Below are positions 16,144 through 20,202 of a stretch of 20,202 bases of DNA, in pieces (position 1 is the stretch's first letter; each line of letters begins with the position of its first letter). Source of the DNA: an uncultured Clostridia bacterium (GTDB lineage: Bacteria > Bacillota > Clostridia > UBA1381); contig CAKSDE010000027.1 in the NCBI GenBank assembly GCA_934444735.1, forward strand, positions 1 through 20,202, in the 5' to 3' direction. Under the pieces are notes generated by a model. The model had not been told where the DNA came from. It did no database searches and was given only the letters and a program-made list of their open reading frames with translations. The translations under genes were made by a program, and so were the position numbers.

Positions 16144-16169
16144 TTTCGTATAGTTGGGTACTCTACGAA
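16144..16169 (-). repeat. Inverted repeat, right (recombination site)
   Basis: Exact reverse complement of 14735-14760. The flanking bases TTTTATG just before TTTCGTA occur in direct orientation at both sites, so similarity extends beyond the inverted core on one side. Confidence 0.9.
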
Positions 16170-16174
16170 TTTTC

Positions 16175-16213
16175 GCAGTCTGTTTAATGAAAAACAGGCT
16201 GCTTTTTATTTTT
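16175..16213 (+). terminator. Dead-end terminator facing the invertible promoter
   Basis: GCAGTCTGTTT pairs with AAACAGGCTGC (11 bp with one G-U, 6-base loop), followed on the plus strand by TTTTTATTTTTT. It lies six bases outside the right repeat, so it would stop the promoter at 16098-16127 in the present orientation. The minus strand lacks a good T-run, so leftward transcription toward the recombinase should pass. Confidence 0.9.
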
Positions 16214-16233
16214 TAGAAAGAAGTATTTTTATC

Positions 16234-16273
16234 TGTTTCATATAAGTAATCAAAAAAGAGCGGAAACCGCAAC
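16234..16273 (-). promoter_or_regulatory. Conserved promoter-like element, copy 3
   Basis: Read on the minus strand: GTTGC, 18 bases, ATTACTTATAT, GAAA. It points left toward the right inverted repeat and the recombinase gene, and is divergent from copy 2. Confidence 0.55.
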
Positions 16274-16299
16274 TTTTTTCAGAAAAAATATTTAAGAAA

Positions 16300-16340
16300 G
16301 TAGCAAAATTGTGATTTTTGTTATTACTTATATAAAGGGA
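16300..16340 (+). promoter_or_regulatory. Conserved promoter-like element, copy 2
   Basis: GTAGC, 18 bases, ATTACTTATAT, AAAGGGAAAAA. It points right toward mobC, whose start is about 150 bases downstream. Similarity to copy 1 extends through the AAAGGGAAAAA tail, beyond the core boxes. Confidence 0.6.
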
Positions 16341-16344
16341 AAAA

Positions 16345-16453
16345 CTTGCGTTTTAAGAGAATAGCAAGCAAAGCGAGTGTAGCCACACTCACGATTTTTA
16401 CGGCGGTTATTTCTTTGAAATTTCCGTAAAAATATTTTTGGGATATTCCCAAA
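16345..16453. other. Candidate origin of transfer (hairpin cluster before mobC)
   Basis: Four inverted repeats are packed into about 110 bases: CTTGC/GCAAG (16345-16368), GAGTGT-AGCC-ACACTC (16375-16390), ATTTTTACGG/CCGTAAAAAT (16394-16433) and TTTGGGA-TAT-TCCCAAA (16437-16453). oriT sites of MOB-P systems typically lie just upstream of mobC/relaxase genes and contain such repeats beside the nick. No exact nic match is claimed. Confidence 0.45.
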
Positions 16454-16484
16454 CCCTTATTATGAATACACGGAGGATTTTTTA

Positions 16485-16814
16485 ATGGCAAACCGAAAAA
16501 GAAAAATGGTGCTTCGCTGCCCAGTAACGGCAGAGGAACGAAAGCTGATTGAACATAAAATGTCGCTTGTGCCGACAAATCAAATCGGAGCATATTTGCG
16601 AAAAATGGCGATTGACGGATATATCATATACACCGATACGAAAGACATTCAGGCTATGAATAAGGAATTGCAGAGGATCGGCAGAAACATAAATCAAATT
16701 GCAAAGCGTGTTAATTCCACAAGCAGTATATATATGACCGATATTGAGGAATTGAAAGAGGATTTACAGAATATATGGCGGTTACAAAGAACACTCCTAT
16801 CAACTCTACACTGA
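16485..16814 (+). CDS. mobC: MobC-family relaxosome accessory protein
   Basis: A 109-residue basic protein of the MobC type, which helps the relaxase open and bind oriT. The start is the ATG at 16485, eight bases after GGAGG. The N-terminus is highly basic (ANRKRKMVLRCPVTAEER) and reads as a ribbon-helix-helix-like DNA-binding segment. The diagnostic C-terminal motif is LQRIGRNINQIAKRVNS, found in MobC proteins of Gram-positive mobilizable elements, followed by a short helical tail. The gene overlaps the relaxase start by 40 bases in another frame, so the two are probably translationally coupled. The hairpin-rich 16345-16453 stretch just upstream is the likely binding target. Confidence 0.85.
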   Translation: MANRKRKMVLRCPVTAEERKLIEHKMSLVPTNQIGAYLRKMAIDGYIIYTDTKDIQAMNKELQRIGRNINQIAKRVNSTSSIYMTDIEELKEDLQNIWRLQRTLLSTLH

Positions 16815-18100
16815 AAAAAGCAATTCAGTATATCTGCAATCCCGAAAAGACAGACGGAACATTACTTATCGACTCATACGGCTGCACGCCCGAAACTGCC
16901 GATATTGAGTTTGAATGGACGAGGAAAAAAGCAAAGGACAACAGCAAAGAAAGTCATCTTGCAAGACACTTTATACAAGCCTTTGAACCGGGCGAAACAA
17001 CGCCGGAACAGGCTCACGAAATCGGAAAGAAATTAGCTGATGAAATTCTGGGCGGCAAGTACGAATACATTTTAAGTACGCACATTGACCGGGGGCACAT
17101 TCATAACCATATCATTTTTAATGATGTGAATTTTGTTGATTACAAGCACAGCCATATCAATAAAAAATGGTATTACGATACACGCAAAATAAGCGACCGT
17201 CTTTGTGAGGAATACGGGCTGTCGGTTATTCCGCAGAATGAGAATACGGGCAAAAGCTATATCGAATATACGGCGGCAAAACAAGGTACAAGCTATAAGG
17301 CACAGCTTAAAGCGGATATTGACAAAGCTGTCCGAAAGTCGCTCGACTATTCCGATTTTCTGCTGCGTATGGAAATCGCCGGATATGAAGTAAAGCAAGG
17401 TAAACATATCTCATTCCGAGCCGCAGGGCGAGAACGGTTTATACGGAGCAAAACTCTGGGCGGTTATTATACAGAGGATTCTATAAAAGAACGCATTTCA
17501 AAGAACGCTATACACCGTCCGAAAAAAGACAACCGCCGTATCAATCTTATTATCGACATTCAGAATTGTATCAAGGCACAGGAAAGCAAAGGTTATGAGC
17601 ATTGGAGCAAAATATATAATCTGAAACAGGCGGCAAAAACTTTGAATTTTCTGACCGAAAATAATCTGACTACCTATAAGGATTTAGAGGCTACCGTAAA
17701 TAAAATACATTCCGATTTTGACAGTACGGCGCAAAAGATAAAGGCGGTTGAGAAAACTATCGGCGAAAATGCGATATTGATAAAACAGCTTGAAATATAT
17801 CGGCAGTACCGACCTATATATCTGAAACTGCAAAAGGTAAAAAACAAAGAAGGCTTTACACGGAAATTTCAAAGAGAACTGATTTTGTACGAGGCGGCAG
17901 AAAGAAATCTGAAAGGCAAAAATCCGCCGCCGCTTGAAACTCTTATAAAGGACAACGGGGATCTGTCGGAACGGAAAGCAAAACTGTATGAGGAATACAA
18001 AAAGCTGAAATCAAAATCTGCCGAAATTGAGGTTATCCGTTCAAATGTTGATACGCTGCTTAACCGTCCGAGAGAACGCAATCCCGAAATCGAAAAATAA
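16775..18100 (+). CDS. MOB-P type relaxase (mobilization nuclease)
   Basis: A 441-residue relaxase that would nick oriT and pilot the single strand during conjugative transfer. Conserved blocks are visible in order: AIQYICNPEKTDG with candidate nucleophile Tyr19; HLARHFIQAFEPGE with QAHEIGKKLADEI (about 61-91); and the metal-binding motif HIDRGHIHNH, His103 to His112, followed by IIFNDVNF. This is the standard Relaxase/Mobilization nuclease (VirD2-like) pattern of Tn1549-type elements. The C-terminal part (about 280-440) is helical, charged and coiled-coil-like. Length is normal for a compact mobilizable-element relaxase. No coupling protein or mating-pore gene is in the window, so autonomous conjugation cannot be judged. 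Confidence 0.93.
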   Translation: MAVTKNTPINSTLKKAIQYICNPEKTDGTLLIDSYGCTPETADIEFEWTRKKAKDNSKESHLARHFIQAFEPGETTPEQAHEIGKKLADEILGGKYEYILSTHIDRGHIHNHIIFNDVNFVDYKHSHINKKWYYDTRKISDRLCEEYGLSVIPQNENTGKSYIEYTAAKQGTSYKAQLKADIDKAVRKSLDYSDFLLRMEIAGYEVKQGKHISFRAAGRERFIRSKTLGGYYTEDSIKERISKNAIHRPKKDNRRINLIIDIQNCIKAQESKGYEHWSKIYNLKQAAKTLNFLTENNLTTYKDLEATVNKIHSDFDSTAQKIKAVEKTIGENAILIKQLEIYRQYRPIYLKLQKVKNKEGFTRKFQRELILYEAAERNLKGKNPPPLETLIKDNGDLSERKAKLYEEYKKLKSKSAEIEVIRSNVDTLLNRPRERNPEIEK

Positions 18101-18148
18101 ATTGTAGCGCAAATGTAGCCTTATAGGGCTGGGCGCGGCAAAAGTAAT

Positions 18149-18158
18149 ATGGTATAAT
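18149..18158 (+). promoter_or_regulatory. Possible extended -10 promoter
   Basis: ATGGTATAAT contains TG-N-TATAAT, an extended -10 box, 33 bases before the next ATG. No convincing -35 box is seen at the right distance. It could give the small downstream genes their own start. Confidence 0.4.
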
Positions 18159-18191
18159 GAATATAACTAAAAAGGTTTGGAGGTCGGTTTG

Positions 18192-18473
18192 ATGAATTTT
18201 ATAGAGGAATTATATTATGGCAATATCAGCCCGCACAGCGTAAAAATTGTACCGAATAAAAGATATGCGGAGGCGTCAAAGTTAGTCATAAGGTTTGAAA
18301 ACGAGTTGAAAGACGCACTTGCAGAGCCGCAGCTAATAGCACTTAACAGAATGTTAGAGGCAAACGAGGAGCTTTACACCGAAACAGAGCTTATGCAATT
18401 TAAGTTAGGTTTTCGGCTCGGTATTCAAATGATGATAGACGCATTATCCGCAAATAGTGAAATTATAGAATAA
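18192..18473 (+). CDS. Small helical protein, possibly DUF6809 family
   Basis: A 93-residue protein starting MNFIEELYYGNISPHS. The ATG at 18192 is chosen because GGAGG lies eight bases upstream; an in-frame TTG 15 bases earlier overlaps that site. The opening ELYYGNI and the later ETELMQFKLGFRLGIQMMID are typical of a small acidic, helical protein family repeatedly encoded in clostridial mobile elements, which I recall as DUF6809; the number is from memory. There are no membrane segments and no metal motifs. Function is unknown. It lies 91 bases after the relaxase and 14 bases before the secreted protein gene, so it is part of the mob operon or a downstream sub-operon. Confidence 0.65.
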   Translation: MNFIEELYYGNISPHSVKIVPNKRYAEASKLVIRFENELKDALAEPQLIALNRMLEANEELYTETELMQFKLGFRLGIQMMIDALSANSEIIE

Positions 18474-18487
18474 CGGAGGACTTGAAA

Positions 18488-19069
18488 ATGAAACGAGGAA
18501 AAAACATCTTATTGACGGCTATTCTCACCGCCGCAATTACACAGTCGGCATACGCCGCAGAAATTCCGGTTGAGTGTGCGCCGGAAAACGCAGCACCCGA
18601 AAGCATTGCAATAACAGAAAATCTGATTAGTCCGATTCTTGACGAGGTGCAAAACGGTTTAGGTTATCAGCCTGCTTGGTGCAAAGCTCATAACGCAGTA
18701 TTTAACGCCGGGCTTGCAAATGAAACAGGCGGTTACGGTTATCTTGATTTAGCCGCTGTCGCACGGAACGCACTCATATATTACCGTGATGTTTATTTAA
18801 GACCTGAATACTATGCAGAAAAGGAAGCGGCCGCAAAAGCTCTTTTGTCAGACTTGATATGTGAAGTTGAGAATGGTACAAAAGATTATGACACTGCACT
18901 CAAAGAGGCATACACAAAAATCTATCAGACAATAAATCCCGCCTATGTTCCGAATGAGGAAATCGGCATTGACCGAATATATTTAGATATTCTCGCCGCC
19001 GATACCGTAATGTTTACACAGGCAAGAAAGCTGCTAAAAGAAGCACAGACAAGGAGTGTTCAAAAATGA
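18488..19069 (+). CDS. Exported protein of unknown function in the mob operon
   Basis: A 193-residue protein. GGAGG at 18475-18479 fits the ATG at 18488; a TTG two codons earlier is too close. Residues 1-22 form a signal peptide (KNILLTAILTAAITQSAYAA), cleaved likely after AYA. The mature part is acidic and mostly helical, with YYRDVYLRPEYYAEKEAAAK and a Tyr-rich centre; the motif AWCKAHNAVFNAGLANETGG has no family I recognise. There is no lipobox and no other membrane segment. Its stop overlaps the next start as ATGA, so it is coupled to the small membrane protein. The pair may act at the envelope during transfer, but that is only a guess from position. Confidence 0.75.
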   Translation: MKRGKNILLTAILTAAITQSAYAAEIPVECAPENAAPESIAITENLISPILDEVQNGLGYQPAWCKAHNAVFNAGLANETGGYGYLDLAAVARNALIYYRDVYLRPEYYAEKEAAAKALLSDLICEVENGTKDYDTALKEAYTKIYQTINPAYVPNEEIGIDRIYLDILAADTVMFTQARKLLKEAQTRSVQK

Positions 19070-19395
19070 CGAGAACGGATATTTTAATAAGGTTTATCAA
19101 AAAGAGCATAGCACCGATAATAACCGCAATACTTTTGTATAACCTGTTCATCGGACTTTGCATAGCAAACGGATCGGTCAATTATATGTACCTTTTAATG
19201 CTTTGCGGAATACCTTTCGGAATACGGTTTATGTTCACACTACCGGTCTTTATCGGCAATATGGGCGTCGGCATTTTTATGACGGTTGCCAACATAGCAA
19301 TAGGTGCCGTAATCGGAGGCATAATCTTAATATGGAAATTGCTTGTCGCTGTCTGTTATGTGCCGTACACGGCGGTTAAGCTGATAACTGCATAA
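19066..19395 (+). CDS. Small integral membrane protein, possibly DUF6050 family
   Basis: A 109-residue hydrophobic protein with about three or four membrane segments: about 14-35 (APIITAILLYNLFIGLCIAN), 40-50, 60-72 and 75-98 (NIAIGAVIGGIILIWKLLVA). The motif MLCGIPFGIRFMF and the ending AVCYVPYTAVKLI match a small membrane protein family common in Tn1549-like elements, which I recall as DUF6050. It begins within the stop of the exported-protein gene (ATGA overlap). No catalytic residues are evident. It is the last gene of the plus-strand operon, directly before a bidirectional terminator. Confidence 0.7.
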   Translation: MTRTDILIRFIKKSIAPIITAILLYNLFIGLCIANGSVNYMYLLMLCGIPFGIRFMFTLPVFIGNMGVGIFMTVANIAIGAVIGGIILIWKLLVAVCYVPYTAVKLITA

Positions 19396-19396
19396 A

Positions 19397-19450
19397 AAAA
19401 TAAACCGTGATACGCCTATCGTTTAAGATAGAATGTATCACGGTATTTTT
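19397..19450. terminator. Bidirectional terminator between convergent operons
   Basis: ACCGTGATAC (19404-19413) pairs with GTATCACGGT (19435-19444), with CTATC/GATAG pairing inside. TTTTT follows on the plus strand and a T-rich run on the minus strand. It separates the mob operon from the minus-strand genes at the right edge. Confidence 0.88.
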
Positions 19451-19558
19451 GTGCTTAAAAAGTGTCGATTTCCCGTGTTTTGACTTGATATAAGACAGTA
19501 TAACTATTCAGATATGAAATCATACAGCCCATATTCAAATAAAGCCATACAGACAGTT

Positions 19559-19753
19559 TTAATGTGGGTTTTCGACACTTAATCGTACCTTTTTTGAGCG
19601 TTTATTCCGATACTTCGGGCAGTCAACAATAATTGCTCTGAAACTCTGCTTGCAGTCATACACGCATTTTTTGCAAAGACGGTTATATTTTCGGCGTCCG
19701 CTGCCGTCGAGGAAAAAGCTCCATTCGGTGCACCATTTTTTTGACCTGCTCAT
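19559..19753 (-). CDS. Small cysteine-rich basic protein
   Basis: A 64-residue, strongly basic protein with five cysteines (Cys8, 27, 30, 34, 45). The KKCVYDCKQSFRAIIVDC stretch suggests a small zinc-binding fold. Similar tiny proteins with W-C-TEWSFFL and C-KQSFR motifs are encoded in Tn1549-like conjugative elements; this is recognised by look, not by a search. Its ATG overlaps the stop of the larger upstream gene (ATGA), so it is translationally coupled. DNA or RNA binding is plausible but unproven. An inverted repeat, AAGTGTCGA (19460-19468) and TCGACACTT (19572-19580), brackets its 3' end. Confidence 0.7.
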   Translation of the reverse strand: MSRSKKWCTEWSFFLDGSGRRKYNRLCKKCVYDCKQSFRAIIVDCPKYRNKRSKKVRLSVENPH

Positions 19754-20202
19754 AGCTCCGGCGGCTTGTGCGAGGGCGGTTTTTTGTCCTCGTGTTCGCC
19801 TTGCTCCTTTTTCGCTTGATTTAACTGCTGCTTGATAGAGGGCTTTTTGCTATCCTTTGGCGGCTCATTATTGATAATGCCGTCAATTTTGTTGTAGTTT
19901 TGCTCCGTCTGCTTTTCTGCCGTTTCAAGATAATTAAAGGGCTTATCCACAAATCGTATTTCTCTTATCTGTTCAAATTGAGATAAAACGCCTTTTTGCA
20001 GTCTGTCAAACTCTGCATAGATTTCTTTCGTAAAACTGCCGTTATCGAGCATTTCCTGCTGACTGCATACCCAGCCGCTTCCGTAGAGGAACGGATAAAG
20101 CGTTAAATTATCCGTTATGTAGGTAAGCGATTTATCGCTGTTATCATAGTATGCAAAGCCGTTATCGCCGAAAAGATATTTTTCGCTTTTACCCAAATAC
20201 AG
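19750..20202 (-). CDS. C-terminal part of a mobile-element protein (cut by window edge)
   Basis: The frame is open to the right edge, reading LYLGKSEKYLFGDNGFAYYD at its visible start; an apparent TTG start at 20196 has no ribosome site and is most likely internal. About 150 residues are visible. The folded part ends near FDRLQKGVLSQFEQIREIRF, followed by a helical stretch and a low-complexity Lys/Pro-rich tail (KKPSIKQQLNQAKKEQGE, then KPPSHKPPEL). Such KPSIKQQL-type tails close several large multidomain proteins of clostridial conjugative elements (for example DUF4316/YodL-type antirestriction-like proteins), but the diagnostic domains lie outside the window. It is coupled to the small Cys-rich gene by a 4-bp overlap. 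Confidence 0.7.
   Translation of the reverse strand: MYLGKSEKYLFGDNGFAYYDNSDKSLTYITDNLTLYPFLYGSGWVCSQQEMLDNGSFTKEIYAEFDRLQKGVLSQFEQIREIRFVDKPFNYLETAEKQTEQNYNKIDGIINNEPPKDSKKPSIKQQLNQAKKEQGEHEDKKPPSHKPPEL

Larger units (their letters stand above)
14735..16169. mobile_element. Putative invertible DNA segment carrying its own recombinase
   Basis: A 1435-bp segment with perfect 26-bp inverted repeats at its ends. It holds, from left to right, a terminator, a leftward tyrosine recombinase gene, and a rightward consensus promoter whose -10 box ends 16 bases from the right repeat. Because the repeats are inverted and not direct, recombination between them would flip the segment, not excise it. In this orientation the promoter runs straight into the terminator at 16175-16213. 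Flipped, it would read into the XRE gene with no terminator in between. Inversion itself cannot be shown from one sequence. Confidence 0.75.

Noticed and set aside
14727..16150. Direct repeat TTTTATGTTTCGTA at both recombination sites as ICE att sites
   Set aside because: The shared core beyond it is inverted, not direct, so these cannot be ordinary attL/attR of an excising element around the recombinase. Kept as inversion sites.
19460..19580. 9-bp inverted repeat AAGTGTCGA/TCGACACTT as insertion-sequence ends
   Set aside because: Only about 120 bp apart, no transposase between them and no flanking target duplication seen.

Overview
The window looks like part of a large integrative/mobilizable element in a low-GC Firmicute, probably a gut Clostridia member. 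The pointers are AT-rich DNA with strong GGAGG ribosome sites, a Tn916-type Orf7/Orf8 regulatory pair, a MobC/MOB-P relaxase operon, and surface proteins built from cohesin, dockerin, GLUG, Big_2, SLH and copper-amine-oxidase-N domains. The species cannot be told from the sequence.

Layout. 1-343: no convincing gene, two hairpins. 344-1005 (minus): small HTH protein and sigma-like protein (Orf8/Orf7 type) with their own promoter-like element at 1051-1091, insulated from upstream transcription by two terminators (1141-1188, 1275-1311). 1422-6168 (minus): a promoter, a 33-codon leader ORF overlapping an intrinsic terminator, a 1265-aa secreted subtilisin-like protease and an SLH protein. 6330-14265 (minus): four secreted proteins: a 1564-aa GLUG/Big_2/cohesin/dockerin protein, two cohesin proteins, and a transglutaminase-like protein. 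14375-14665 (minus): XRE-type regulator. 14735-16169: a 1.4-kb segment bounded by perfect 26-bp inverted repeats, carrying a tyrosine recombinase and an outward promoter. 16234-16453: divergent promoter-like elements and a candidate oriT. 16485-19395 (plus): mobC, relaxase and three small accessory genes, ended by a bidirectional terminator. 19559-20202 (minus): end of another element gene cluster.

Main interpretation. The inverted repeats around the recombinase look like a DNA inversion switch. In the orientation given, its consensus promoter (16098-16127) fires right into a strong terminator (16175-16213), so it is OFF. If the segment flips, the same promoter would fire left, with no terminator visible before the XRE gene and then the surface-protein genes. 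The switch would thus phase-vary a cohesin/dockerin surface assembly.

A second regulatory layer is suggested by three copies of GTWGC-N18-ATTACTTATAT, with exactly the same spacing. They lie upstream of the sigma-like gene, upstream of mobC, and pointing at the recombinase. They could be the regulon of the Orf7-like sigma factor and would tie recombinase, mobilization and regulator together. Both ideas are inference from sequence layout.
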